From assembly GCA_034005145.1 (NCBI GenBank), contig JAVEVH010000004.1, positions 1 through 37,029 of the forward strand: DNA of 37,029 bases, given 5' to 3'. How positions within the stretch are numbered: the stretch's first letter is position 1; each line of letters opens with the position of its first letter. The position numbers and the translations under genes are program-made. Shown piece by piece: positions 1-7,475 of this stretch. This DNA is from JAVEVH01 sp034005145. GTDB lineage: Bacteria; Patescibacteriota; Dojkabacteria; SC72. The notes below the pieces were generated by a model. That model was not told the DNA's origin and did no database searches. It saw only the letters and a program-made list of their open reading frames with translations.

Positions 1-1
1 C

Positions 2-1165
2 TTCGAAAGAAACAAGCCTCACATGAATATCGGAACCTTAGGTCATATAGACCACGGTAAAACTACCTTGGTTCGTGGTATTCTAAATGCTTTCTCCACA
101 GATGCGGATAGAGCAAAAATGACTGACAAATTGGATAAAGATCCAGAGTCAAGAGCAAAGTCAATAACTGTTGCAGTAGCACATGTAGAGTTTGAAACAG
201 ATTCTAGACACTACGCATTAGTAGATTGTCCAGGACATAAAGACTACATTAAGAATATGATCACAGGTGCAGCTCAAATGGATGGCGCAATCTTGGTTGT
301 ATCTTCTGATGATGGTGCTATGCCTCAGACAAAAGAGCATATCCTTCTTGCAAAGCAGGTAGGTGTTCCTAAGATGGTTGTATACATTAACAAATTTGGA
401 GATGCCGATGATGAGATTTTAGAATTAATCAAAGCAGATGTATCAGATCTTTTAGGAAAATATGGATATGATGAGAATGCTCCAGTAATTGTAGGTGATG
501 CATTAAAGGCAGAGAAGGGTGAAGAGGAAGGTTTAGCATCAGCAAGAGAATTGATGAAAGCAGTAGACGAATTTATCCCAATACCAGAGAGAGATGTAGA
601 GAAACCATTCTTAATGCCAATTGAAGATGTATTCTCAATTGAAGGAAGAGGAACAGTAGTAACAGGAAGAATTGAAAGAGGAGTTTTGAAATTAAATGAA
701 GAGGTAGAGATATTAGGTATGGGAAGAAAACCACAAAAGACTGCAGCTACAGGAATAGAGATGTTCAACAAATCTATGAAAGATTCTCAAGCAGGTGATA
801 ACGTAGGTATTTTGTTAAGAGGTTTGAAGAGGACAGATGTAGAGAGAGGACAAACACTCTCAAAACCAGGTTCAGTAGAAACACACACTGAGTTCAAAGC
901 AGAGGTATATATCTTAAGTAAAGAGGAAGGTGGAAGACACACTCCATTTATAACTGGATATAAGCCACAGTTCTATGTAAGAACTGCAGATGTAACAGGT
1001 GAGGTAACTTTAACAGAGGGTGTAGAAATGGTTGCTCCTGGAGATAATACAGAATTTACTGTAAAGCTAGTAGCTCCAGTAGTAATAGAAAAAGGACAAG
1101 GATTTGCAATCAGAGAGGGTGGTTCAACAGTAGGTAAGGGAATAGTTACCGAGATTCTTAAGTAA
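2..1165 (+). CDS. tuf: Elongation factor Tu, 5' end cut by the window
   Basis: GTPase that brings aminoacyl-tRNA to the ribosomal A site in the cytoplasm. The reading frame is open from base 2 and encodes FERNKPH before the first ATG at 23. FERxKPH is the conserved EF-Tu N-terminus, so the true start lies just outside the window and ATG 23 is internal. Visible motifs: P-loop GHIDHGKTT, switch-II DCPGH with the catalytic His, the tail of domain 1, then beta-barrel domains 2 and 3 (GRGTVVTGRIERG; EEGGRHTPF; PQFYVRTADVTG) and the C-terminus FAIREGGSTVGKG. The guanine-recognition motifs are abnormal: NKxD reads NKFG (389-400), SAL reads DAL (497-505), and the effector RGITI reads KSITV (158-172). 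It precedes the ribosomal operon as in str-S10 arrangements. Family assignment is certain; the consequence of the motif changes is not known. Confidence 0.97.
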   Translation, partial: FERNKPHMNIGTLGHIDHGKTTLVRGILNAFSTDADRAKMTDKLDKDPESRAKSITVAVAHVEFETDSRHYALVDCPGHKDYIKNMITGAAQMDGAILVVSSDDGAMPQTKEHILLAKQVGVPKMVVYINKFGDADDEILELIKADVSDLLGKYGYDENAPVIVGDALKAEKGEEEGLASARELMKAVDEFIPIPERDVEKPFLMPIEDVFSIEGRGTVVTGRIERGVLKLNEEVEILGMGRKPQKTAATGIEMFNKSMKDSQAGDNVGILLRGLKRTDVERGQTLSKPGSVETHTEFKAEVYILSKEEGGRHTPFITGYKPQFYVRTADVTGEVTLTEGVEMVAPGDNTEFTVKLVAPVVIEKGQGFAIREGGSTVGKGIVTEILK

Positions 1166-1166
1166 G

Positions 1167-1206
1167 AATACATAGGGAGGTAGGTAAAACTACCTCCCTG
1201 TATATT
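1167..1206 (+). terminator. Strong hairpin between tuf and rpsJ (terminator or processing site)
   Basis: A perfect 10-bp stem (1174-1183 with 1190-1199, AGGGAGGTAG / CTACCTCCCT) closes a 6-base loop and can be lengthened by AU/GU pairs to about 1167-1206. It begins right after the tuf stop codon. No clean U-tract follows, so it may be an inefficient terminator, an attenuator or an RNA-processing hairpin rather than a classical intrinsic terminator. Confidence 0.55.
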
Positions 1207-1233
1207 AAGTTTAATTTAGCTCTTTAAGATAGA

Positions 1234-1545
1234 ATGAGTGATACAGGTCCAAAAATTAGGGTAAAGTTAAAAGGGTATGATTCTGTAGTATTAGACAGAT
1301 CTGCCAAAAGTATAATTGAGACCGCTATTAGCACAGGTGCTAAGGTAGCAGGTCCTATACCTCTACCAACAAGAAAAAGAAAGGTAGCTGTAAATAGATC
1401 TCCATTCATCTATAAGAGTTCAATTGAACACTTTGAAATAGGTACTCATAAAAGAGTAATAGATATAATCGATCCAACTCCCAAGACAATAGATGCATTA
1501 CAACATCTTCAAATGCCTGCTGGAGTAGGTATCGAAATTCAATAA
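1234..1545 (+). CDS. rpsJ: Ribosomal protein uS10
   Basis: Small-subunit head protein, also the NusE partner in transcription antitermination. The 103-residue length is normal for S10. Diagnostic segments are IRVKLKGYDSVVLD at the N-terminus, GPIPLPTRK in the middle loop and HKRVIDIIDPT near the end. It is the first gene of the ribosomal operon here, 68 bases after tuf and separated from it by the hairpin. The ATG at 1234 has no Shine-Dalgarno sequence. Confidence 0.97.
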   Translation: MSDTGPKIRVKLKGYDSVVLDRSAKSIIETAISTGAKVAGPIPLPTRKRKVAVNRSPFIYKSSIEHFEIGTHKRVIDIIDPTPKTIDALQHLQMPAGVGIEIQ

Positions 1546-1553
1546 TAAAAAAT

Positions 1554-2138
1554 ATGAAAGCGATATTAGGAATAAAAAAAGGAATGACAAGAGTATTTGA
1601 AGGAGATAAGGCTGTACCAGTTACAGTTATTGATGTCTCTGGTTGTAAAATCGCTAGAGTAATTAAAGATGAAATAGTATTAGGATTAGGAAGCAAGAAA
1701 AAAGGAACAAAAGCTGAGTTAGGTAAGTATAAAGATTTAGGATATACACCTATGCACAAATGGGTCCTTAAGGGTGAATTACCAGAAGGCTTAAAGATAG
1801 GAAGTGATATAGTACCAGAGACCTTTAACTTAGGTGATAAAGTAACAGTAAGTTCTACATCTAAAGGAAAAGGGTTTGCTGGAGTAGTAAAAAGGCATGG
1901 TTTTAAAGGAGGTCCTAGAACACACGGACAATCAGATAGACTTAGAGCTCCAGGTTCAATTGGTGCAGGTACAGATCCTGGTAGAGTATGGAAAGGAACA
2001 AGAATGGGTGGAAGAATGGGTTCAGAGAAAGTAACAATTAAGAATAAAAAGGTTGTAGGTATAAAGGATACATATCTTTTAATTAGTGGTCCAATACCTG
2101 GTTCTAATGGAGATTTAGTAAAAATATTTGAAGAGTAA
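1554..2138 (+). CDS. rplC: Ribosomal protein uL3
   Basis: Large-subunit protein near the peptidyl-transferase centre that nucleates 50S assembly. It has 194 residues, slightly shorter than typical (about 205-210). Motifs: ILGIKKGMTRVF at the N-terminus, the SKGKGFAGVVKRHGFKGG loop, and PGRVWKGTRMGGRMG. It starts 8 bases after rpsJ with the A-rich leader aataaaaaat and no Shine-Dalgarno. Confidence 0.97.
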   Translation: MKAILGIKKGMTRVFEGDKAVPVTVIDVSGCKIARVIKDEIVLGLGSKKKGTKAELGKYKDLGYTPMHKWVLKGELPEGLKIGSDIVPETFNLGDKVTVSSTSKGKGFAGVVKRHGFKGGPRTHGQSDRLRAPGSIGAGTDPGRVWKGTRMGGRMGSEKVTIKNKKVVGIKDTYLLISGPIPGSNGDLVKIFEE

Positions 2139-2139
2139 T

Positions 2140-2742
2140 ATGGCAGAAACAAAAAAAGTAACAACTAAAGAAACAAAGTTAAATCCAATGGTATGGGATA
2201 TACCATACAATGGAGATTTAATAGCACAAGTACTCTATGTCTTTGCTAGTAATGAGAGAAAGGGTACATCTAGTGTAAAAGGAAAAGGTGATGTATCAGG
2301 AGGAGGAAAGAAACCATGGAAACAGAAAGGTACAGGAAGAGCAAGATCTGGATCAATTAGATCCCCATTATGGGTAGGTGGAGGTGTTACATTTGGTCCT
2401 AATAATAGGAATTGGAAGAGAAGTATAAACAAAAAGATGGTACAGAAAGCTTTGTGTATGATGCTTTCTCAAAGAAATAAAGAAGAGTTAGTAAAGTTTG
2501 TAAATATTGATTCTGAAAAAGAATTAAAAGATTTAAGAGTTAGTATTGATAAGGAAGCTTCTAAGAAGAGTTTACTTATCTCAGATAGTGAAAAGGCATC
2601 TTTAGCATTGAGGAATGTAAAAACATTTAAAGTAGTTACTCCGATGGGAGTTAACCTAAAAGATATTGTAGCAGCTAGAAATATACTTGTAGATATGGAT
2701 GGACTTAATATTTTGGAAAAGAGATTAACCAATGGAAAATAA
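2140..2742 (+). CDS. rplD: Ribosomal protein uL4
   Basis: Large-subunit protein lining the exit tunnel. The ATG at 2140, one base after the rplC stop codon, gives MAETKK. An upstream in-frame ATG at 2128 would overlap rplC and is less likely. The conserved tunnel-loop signature is present (KGKGDVSGGGKKPWKQKGTG, then ARSGSIRSPLWVGGG). Length is 200 residues, normal for L4. The end overlaps the start of rplW by 11 bases, suggesting translational coupling. Confidence 0.95.
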   Translation: MAETKKVTTKETKLNPMVWDIPYNGDLIAQVLYVFASNERKGTSSVKGKGDVSGGGKKPWKQKGTGRARSGSIRSPLWVGGGVTFGPNNRNWKRSINKKMVQKALCMMLSQRNKEELVKFVNIDSEKELKDLRVSIDKEASKKSLLISDSEKASLALRNVKTFKVVTPMGVNLKDIVAARNILVDMDGLNILEKRLTNGK

Positions 2743-3025
2743 AGAGATAATGTTAAAACCTGTAGTTTCTGAGAAATCATATGGTCTTGCGAATGCAAGT
2801 AATAAGTATGTTTTCTTTGTTGATACAGGAGTTAACAAGATAGAGATTAAAAAGGCTGTTGAAAAGAAATATAAAGTAACAGTATTAGATGTTAATACCG
2901 TTGTTAAACCTGGTAAAGGATTTAAAGATTGGAAAAGTAATAAATCTTTTAGAAAAAGTGATAAGCGTAAAGCAATAGTAACCCTTAAAAAGGGAGATAA
3001 GATTGATGAATTTTTAAATATTTAA
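2732..3025 (+). CDS. rplW: Ribosomal protein uL23
   Basis: Large-subunit protein at the tunnel exit, docking site for trigger factor and SRP. 97 residues, normal length. The opening LKPVVSEKSYGLA and the core VDTGVNKIEIKKAVEKKYKVTV match the L23 fold, followed by a basic loop with KPGKGFK. It overlaps the end of rplD and stops 1 base before rplB. Confidence 0.95.
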   Translation: MENKEIMLKPVVSEKSYGLANASNKYVFFVDTGVNKIEIKKAVEKKYKVTVLDVNTVVKPGKGFKDWKSNKSFRKSDKRKAIVTLKKGDKIDEFLNI

Positions 3026-3026
3026 T

Positions 3027-3875
3027 ATGGCAGTAAGAACATTTAAAGCTACAACTTCTTCACTAAGAGGCACAAGGTTAGAGGACAGGTCCATGTTAGA
3101 GAAAAAGTGTGGTCCTAGAAGGTTGACTGTTTCTAAGAATCAGAAATCAGGAAGAAATAACCAAGGGAAGGTAACAATAAGGCACAGAGGTGGTGGGTTT
3201 AAGAGAAGAGTTAGAATAATAGACTTTAAGAGAGATAAGTTTGATATAGAGGCAAAGGTATTAGGTTTGTACTTTGATCCAAATAGAAGTGCTCATTTAG
3301 CTCTCTTACAGTATACAGATGGAGATAAGAGATATATAATAGCACCTCGAGGAATAAAGGAAGGAGATAAGTTAATCTCTGGAGAGAAAGTAGATGTATT
3401 ACCAGGTAATGCAATGAGGATTAAGAATATTCCTTCTGGAACAATAGTACACTGTATAGAAAATAGAGTTGGAAAAGGAGCTACATTTGGTAGATCTGCA
3501 GGACAGGAAATAGTAGTACAGGGTATAGATCCAACAGGTAAGTATGTACAAATTAAACTCTCTTCTGGAGAAATTAGATTAGTACCAGCAGATGGAATGG
3601 CTACAATAGGACAGGTTGGTAATGAAGAGAAATTAAATGTGAAGTTAGGAAAAGCAGGAAGAAGAAGAAACTTAGGATGGAGACCAGTAGTTAGAGGTAT
3701 GGCTATGCACGCTGTAGAGCATCCACACGGAGGTGGAGAAGGAAAAGGTGTAATTGGTACTGCTAAAGATATCTGGGGTAACAGAATAGGAACTAGAACA
3801 AGAAAGAACAAGAGAACAGAAAAGTTAATAATTAAAAGAAGAAGGACCCCTCAAAGGCCTTTTGCTAAGAAATAA
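3027..3875 (+). CDS. rplB: Ribosomal protein uL2
   Basis: Large-subunit protein essential for subunit association and peptidyl-transferase activity. 282 residues, close to the usual 273-280. Motifs: NNQGKVTIRHRGGGFKRR near the N-terminus, SAGQEIVVQG, and the catalytic-region signature GMAMHAVEHPHGGGEG near residue 230, including the conserved His. The start lies one base after rplW, with no Shine-Dalgarno. Confidence 0.98.
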   Translation: MAVRTFKATTSSLRGTRLEDRSMLEKKCGPRRLTVSKNQKSGRNNQGKVTIRHRGGGFKRRVRIIDFKRDKFDIEAKVLGLYFDPNRSAHLALLQYTDGDKRYIIAPRGIKEGDKLISGEKVDVLPGNAMRIKNIPSGTIVHCIENRVGKGATFGRSAGQEIVVQGIDPTGKYVQIKLSSGEIRLVPADGMATIGQVGNEEKLNVKLGKAGRRRNLGWRPVVRGMAMHAVEHPHGGGEGKGVIGTAKDIWGNRIGTRTRKNKRTEKLIIKRRRTPQRPFAKK

Positions 3876-3878
3876 TTT

Positions 3879-3885
3879 AGGAGGA
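3879..3885 (+). promoter_or_regulatory. Canonical Shine-Dalgarno of rpsS
   Basis: AGGAGGA lies 7 bases before the rpsS ATG. It stands out because nearly all other genes in this window start after A/T-rich leaders without such a motif. Confidence 0.8.
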
Positions 3886-3892
3886 TACATAT

Positions 3893-4198
3893 ATGTCTAG
3901 ATCACTAAAAAAAGGAGCATATGTAGATGAAAAATTACAATTAAAGGTAAAAGCCGCTTTAGCAAGTGGTGTTAGAAAGCCAATTAAAACATGGGCTAGA
4001 GCATCCACTATTACTCCTGAAATGGTAGGTTTAACATTTGGTGTACACAACGGTAAGAAACATGAAGAGGTATTAGTTGAAGAATCAATGATAGGGCATA
4101 GATTAGGAGAATTTTCTCCAACAAGAAAGTTCAAAGGACATGCTAAGAAAGGTAAATTAGCTAAAGTATATGGAAGTAGTGGTAGATTTGAAGAATAA
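3893..4198 (+). CDS. rpsS: Ribosomal protein uS19
   Basis: Small-subunit head protein contacting the A-site tRNA/bridge region. 101 residues, slightly longer than the typical 92. Diagnostic: MSRSLKKGAYVDEKL, IKTWARASTITPEMVG, and GHRLGEFSPTRKFKGH. It is preceded by a true Shine-Dalgarno (AGGAGGA, 3879-3885), unlike its neighbours. It sits between rplB and rplV as in the standard S10 order. Confidence 0.97.
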   Translation: MSRSLKKGAYVDEKLQLKVKAALASGVRKPIKTWARASTITPEMVGLTFGVHNGKKHEEVLVEESMIGHRLGEFSPTRKFKGHAKKGKLAKVYGSSGRFEE

Positions 4199-4202
4199 AA
4201 AT

Positions 4203-4544
4203 ATGGAAGCAAAAAAAACAACAGTAAAAGTAAAGAATGTAGCACAATCATCACAGAAATTAAGATTGGTGGCTGATTTAGTTAGAGGAAAAGGTGTAGA
4301 AGAGGCTTTGGATATATTAGCTTTGACAAATAAGAAGGGTTCCCTCTTTATCTCTAAAGCTATTAACTCTGGAGTAGCTAACGCAAGAGATTTGTTTAGT
4401 GTAGATAAAGAAGAATTGAATATAACACATATATCTGTAGATGGAGCACCAGTATTTAAAAGAGGAAGATTTGCTTCAAGAGGTAGATCCTCAAGAATAT
4501 TAAAAAGAAGATCACATATTAATTTAGAATTAACTGTTAAATAA
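4203..4544 (+). CDS. rplV: Ribosomal protein uL22
   Basis: Large-subunit protein whose beta-hairpin lines the exit tunnel. The ATG at 4203, 4 bases past the rpsS stop codon, gives MEAKKT and a normal 113 residues. An upstream ATG at 4170 would overlap rpsS and is rejected. Signatures: SSQKLRLVADLVRGKGVEEA and the tunnel-loop region ending GRSSRILKRRSHI. The stop codon overlaps the rpsC start (TAATG). Confidence 0.95.
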   Translation: MEAKKTTVKVKNVAQSSQKLRLVADLVRGKGVEEALDILALTNKKGSLFISKAINSGVANARDLFSVDKEELNITHISVDGAPVFKRGRFASRGRSSRILKRRSHINLELTVK

Positions 4545-5191
4545 TGGGAAGAAAGGTCAACGCAAATGCAATTAGGATGGGTATTAATAAGACCTGGAAT
4601 TCTGTTTGGTATACTCCAAAAAGAGAATACCCCGCTATGCTTGCACAAGATTTAGAACTTAAAAGAGTAGTAAAGGAAAGAATGAAAGATTCTGGTATAG
4701 ATAAGGTATTGATAAATAGAACTGCACATAAGATAGAGATAGAGTTGTATGTAGCAAGACCAGGAGTAGCAATTGGAAGAGGTGGAGAAGGTATAGATAT
4801 CTTACAGAAAGATTTAAAGAAAATGACTAAAAGTGATGTAGAGGTAAAGATTAAAGAAGTAAGGAAAGCAGACCTTTCTGCTAGAATAATTGCTAGATCA
4901 ATAGCAGATGGAATTGAAAGAAGACAGCCATCTAAATTACTAGCAGCTAGTGCAAAAGAGAAAGCTATGATGGCAGGAGCAAAAGGTATAAAGATATGGA
5001 TATCAGGAAGAATAAATAATGCAAGTCAGGCTAGAACAGTAAAGCAAGGAGATGGTTCTGTACCAGCTCAAACACTTAGAGCAGATATAGACTATGCAGA
5101 GGAAACGGCAAAGACATTAGACGCAGGATTAATGGGTGTAAAAGTATGGATATATAAAGGAGAGAAAAATAATATAGAGGACGAAAACTAG
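4544..5191 (+). CDS. rpsC: Ribosomal protein uS3
   Basis: Small-subunit protein at the mRNA entry channel. 215 residues. It opens with MGRKVNANAIRMGI. The KH domain shows the GRGGEGID loop (around residue 78), and the C-terminal domain contains KGIKIWISGRINNA and the arginines of the helicase region. The ATG overlaps the rplV stop codon by one base. A short acidic tail (NIEDEN) ends the protein. Confidence 0.97.
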   Translation: MGRKVNANAIRMGINKTWNSVWYTPKREYPAMLAQDLELKRVVKERMKDSGIDKVLINRTAHKIEIELYVARPGVAIGRGGEGIDILQKDLKKMTKSDVEVKIKEVRKADLSARIIARSIADGIERRQPSKLLAASAKEKAMMAGAKGIKIWISGRINNASQARTVKQGDGSVPAQTLRADIDYAEETAKTLDAGLMGVKVWIYKGEKNNIEDEN

Positions 5192-5193
5192 AT

Positions 5194-5607
5194 ATGTTAC
5201 AACCTAAGATAAGAAAACATAGAAAAGAGTTTAGAGGAAAAATGGGAGGAGTAGCTTCTGCTAACAATTCCATAGCCTTTGGTGAATACGGCCTTAAATC
5301 TATGCAATGTGCATGGATTAAATCTAGAGAGATTGAAGCAGCTAGAAGAGCTATTACAAGTCATATGAAAAGAAAGGGAAAGATATGGATAAAGATATTC
5401 CCTCATAAGCCATATACACATAAGGGTACAAACAGTAAAATGATTGCTGGTAAAGGAGAAGTAGAAGGATATGTAGCAGTAGTAAAGCCAGGTACAATGC
5501 TTTTTGAGATTAGTGGTGTAGCAAGAGATATAGCTCAGGAAGCAATGAGATTAGGTGCTCAGAAACTTTCAGTAAAGAGTAAGTTTGTATCAAAAAAAGA
5601 TCTTTAG
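5194..5607 (+). CDS. rplP: Ribosomal protein uL16
   Basis: Large-subunit protein in the central protuberance/A-site region. 137 residues, normal. Motifs: MLQPKIRKHRKEFRGKMGG (N-terminal), EIEAARRAI, RKGKIWIKIFPHKPYT and GKGEVEGYVAVVKPG. It is followed not by rpmC (uL29), as is usual, but by a 61-base gap and rpsQ. Confidence 0.97.
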   Translation: MLQPKIRKHRKEFRGKMGGVASANNSIAFGEYGLKSMQCAWIKSREIEAARRAITSHMKRKGKIWIKIFPHKPYTHKGTNSKMIAGKGEVEGYVAVVKPGTMLFEISGVARDIAQEAMRLGAQKLSVKSKFVSKKDL

Positions 5608-5609
5608 TC

Positions 5610-5660
5610 TTGAGAGAACTTAATATTACTGATAGAATACAAACCGTTTTAAATATATAA
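5610..5660 (+). other. Tiny TTG frame in the usual rpmC (uL29) position; possible remnant
   Basis: Between rplP and rpsQ, where rpmC normally lies, there are only 61 bases. They include an open frame TTG...TAA of 16 codons reading (M/L)RELNITDRIQTVLNI. uL29 proteins often begin with an xELRELS-type segment, so this could be a decayed uL29 start. Sixteen residues cannot support homology, so this is only a suggestion. Confidence 0.2.
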
Positions 5661-5668
5661 ATAAAAAA

Positions 5669-5914
5669 ATGACAGAGAATACAGGAAACAAAAGAGAGTT
5701 AGAAGGTATAGTGGTAAGTAACAGTATGACAAATACTGTTAGAGTAAGGGTTGATACAGCTCAAGCTCACCCTGTATATAGAAAAGTAATCAATAAAAAG
5801 AAGATTTTCTTTGCACATACAGATAAAGAATTAGAAGTAGGAAGTAAAGTTAGAATAAGGGAAAGTAAGCCATATTCTAAGAATGTAAGATGGTTAGTAA
5901 TTAATAAAGAATAA
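5669..5914 (+). CDS. rpsQ: Ribosomal protein uS17
   Basis: Small-subunit OB-fold protein binding the 5' domain of 16S rRNA. 81 residues, normal. Characteristic: LEGIVVSNSMTNTVRVRV near the N-terminus and GSKVRIRESKPYSKNVRW toward the end. It starts after the A-rich leader ataaataaaaaa and lies 2 bases before rplN. Confidence 0.96.
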   Translation: MTENTGNKRELEGIVVSNSMTNTVRVRVDTAQAHPVYRKVINKKKIFFAHTDKELEVGSKVRIRESKPYSKNVRWLVINKE

Positions 5915-5916
5915 AA

Positions 5917-6285
5917 ATGATACAGACAGGATCAAACTTAATAATTGCAGATAACAGTGGAGCCAAGATAGGAAAAATAATTGGTATTCCTGGGTTTTCC
6001 AAAATTAAGTTTGCTGGGTTAGGTCATGTTGTAAAAGTAGCAATACAAAAAGCATTACCTAATAGTGGTGTAAAAAGACATGAAGTATTAACAGCAGTAA
6101 TAGTAAGAGTACATAAAGAGCATAAAAGAAGAGATGGTTCATATATTAGATTTGATGATAACGCAGCAGTAATAATAGATAATAAGAAGAGTCCTAAAGG
6201 AACAAGAATATTTGGTCCAGTAGCAAGAGAATTAAAAGAGAAAGGATTTGATAAAATAGTATCTCTTGCTCCAGAGGTTTTGTAA
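5917..6285 (+). CDS. rplN: Ribosomal protein uL14
   Basis: Large-subunit protein at an intersubunit bridge. 122 residues, the family norm. Signature: MIQTGSNLIIADNSGAKIG at the start, VIVRVHKEHKRRDGSYIRFD, then AAVIIDNKKSPKGTRIFGPV. Two bases separate it from rpsQ; no Shine-Dalgarno. Confidence 0.97.
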   Translation: MIQTGSNLIIADNSGAKIGKIIGIPGFSKIKFAGLGHVVKVAIQKALPNSGVKRHEVLTAVIVRVHKEHKRRDGSYIRFDDNAAVIIDNKKSPKGTRIFGPVARELKEKGFDKIVSLAPEVL

Positions 6286-6295
6286 TTTAATAAGA

Positions 6296-6727
6296 ATGAA
6301 AATGAAGATTAAAAAAGGTGATACAGTAAAAATACTCTACGGAAAAGACTCTGGTAAACAGGGAGTAGTAATGGCTACAAATCCAAAGAGTAAAAAGATT
6401 GTAGTAGATGGAATTAATATATTTAAGAAGCATGTAAAGGGAGATGGTAGAACTAAGACATCTGAAATTCTTACCATTGTAAAACCTTTGGATGTTTCTA
6501 AAGTAATATTAATTTGTAGTAGCTGTGGTAAACCTACTAGAGTAGGAATAAAAAGAGAAGGAGATAAGGTAGAGAGAGTATGTAAAAAGTGTAATAAGGT
6601 AATAGAGATAATAGAAAAGAAGAAAGAGGAGCCTAAGAGTGAGAAGAAGAGTACTACTAAGAAAGCAACTACTAAAAAGAGTACAGTAAAAAAGACAACA
6701 ACTAAATCAAAAACAGTTAAAAAATAA
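6296..6727 (+). CDS. rplX: Ribosomal protein uL24 with zinc ribbon and lysine-rich tail
   Basis: Assembly-initiator protein of the large subunit. The KOW motif lies at the N-terminus (MKIKKGDTVKILYGKDSGKQG), followed by the NIFKKHVKG segment. A C-terminal zinc-ribbon pair, CSSCGKPTRVG and CKKCNKVIE, is intact. The last 35 or so residues are a Lys/Thr/Ser-rich, probably disordered tail. I chose ATG 6296 (6302 also possible). The track-length frame from 6266 would overlap rplN and is rejected. 143 residues is longer than the usual 100-110. TAATG overlap with rplE. Confidence 0.94.
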   Translation: MKMKIKKGDTVKILYGKDSGKQGVVMATNPKSKKIVVDGINIFKKHVKGDGRTKTSEILTIVKPLDVSKVILICSSCGKPTRVGIKREGDKVERVCKKCNKVIEIIEKKKEEPKSEKKSTTKKATTKKSTVKKTTTKSKTVKK

Positions 6728-7281
6728 TGGCACGATTAAGAGAAGAGTTTGACAAAACAATAAGGAAGGAAATGATGAAGGAGTATGGATACCCTAGCTT
6801 AATGGCTGTACCTACTCTAAAAAAGATAGTTCTTAATGTAGGAGCAGGAGACGCTATTAACGAATCTGATGCGCTAGAGGATATTGTAAATATGATAACC
6901 ACTATCTCAGGTCAGAAACCAATAGTAAATAAAGCAAGAAAGGCAGTATCTTCATTTAAAGTAAGAGAAGGTATGGAAATAGGTGTATCTGTAACCCTTA
7001 GAGGTAACAGAATGTGGGAATTCTTTGATAAGCTAGTAAATGTAGTATTCCCTAGAGTCAAAGACTTTAGAGGATTAGATGTAAAAGCTTTTGATGGAGC
7101 GGGTAATTACTCAATAGGAATAGAAGACCATACTGTATTTCCTGAAATAGATGCTAACAATATTAGAAAAGTAAGAAGTTTACAGGTAACAATAGTTACA
7201 AGTGCGAAAGATGATAAGGGTGGAAAAGCCTTTTTAGATAAATTCGGATTCCCATTTAAAAAAGATGTCAACAGAAGCTAA
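6727..7281 (+). CDS. rplE: Ribosomal protein uL5
   Basis: Central-protuberance protein that binds 5S rRNA and contacts the P-site tRNA. 184 residues, normal length. Recognisable segments: YGYPSLMAVPTLKKIVLNVG, KPIVNKARKAVSSFKVREG, and NYSIGIEDHTVFPEID. It begins on the last base of the rplX stop codon. Its end overlaps the start of the S14 gene by 17 bases. Confidence 0.97.
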   Translation: MARLREEFDKTIRKEMMKEYGYPSLMAVPTLKKIVLNVGAGDAINESDALEDIVNMITTISGQKPIVNKARKAVSSFKVREGMEIGVSVTLRGNRMWEFFDKLVNVVFPRVKDFRGLDVKAFDGAGNYSIGIEDHTVFPEIDANNIRKVRSLQVTIVTSAKDDKGGKAFLDKFGFPFKKDVNRS

Positions 7282-7459
7282 AGAACACAAAGCAAGAGAA
7301 TTGAAAAAGAAGAGTAAATTCAAAACAAGAGTTTACAATAGGTGTGAACTATGTGGTAGATCTAGAGGATATTTAAGACACTACGGTATATGTAGAATAT
7401 GTTTTAGAAAATTAGCTAGTACAGGTGAGATTCCTGGAGTTAAGAAAGCTATATGGTAA
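7265..7459 (+). CDS. rpsZ: Ribosomal protein uS14, zinc-binding short form
   Basis: Small-subunit head protein. The 64-residue length and the two Cys pairs in CELCGR and CRICFR mark the short zinc-binding (C+) form. The ending FRKLASTGEIPGVKKAIW is typical. The ATG lies inside the end of rplE (17-base overlap), implying coupled translation. An alternative start is not obvious. Confidence 0.96.
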   Translation: MSTEAKEHKARELKKKSKFKTRVYNRCELCGRSRGYLRHYGICRICFRKLASTGEIPGVKKAIW

Positions 7460-7475
7460 TTTAATAAATATAAAA

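Noticed and set aside
23..25. ATG 23 as the start of tuf
   Set aside because: The in-frame codons before it encode FERNKPH, the conserved EF-Tu N-terminus, so the gene begins outside the window.
3293..3811. Minus-strand frames of 60-250 codons opposite ribosomal genes (this one opposite rplB, also 1406-2164 and 4157-4648)
   Set aside because: They lie wholly opposite well-identified genes, have low-complexity Ser/Leu/Phe/Pro-rich translations and no domain signatures.
5610..5660. A functional uL29 gene between rplP and rpsQ
   Set aside because: Only 16 codons are available, far below the 60 or so residues of uL29. Kept only as a possible remnant.
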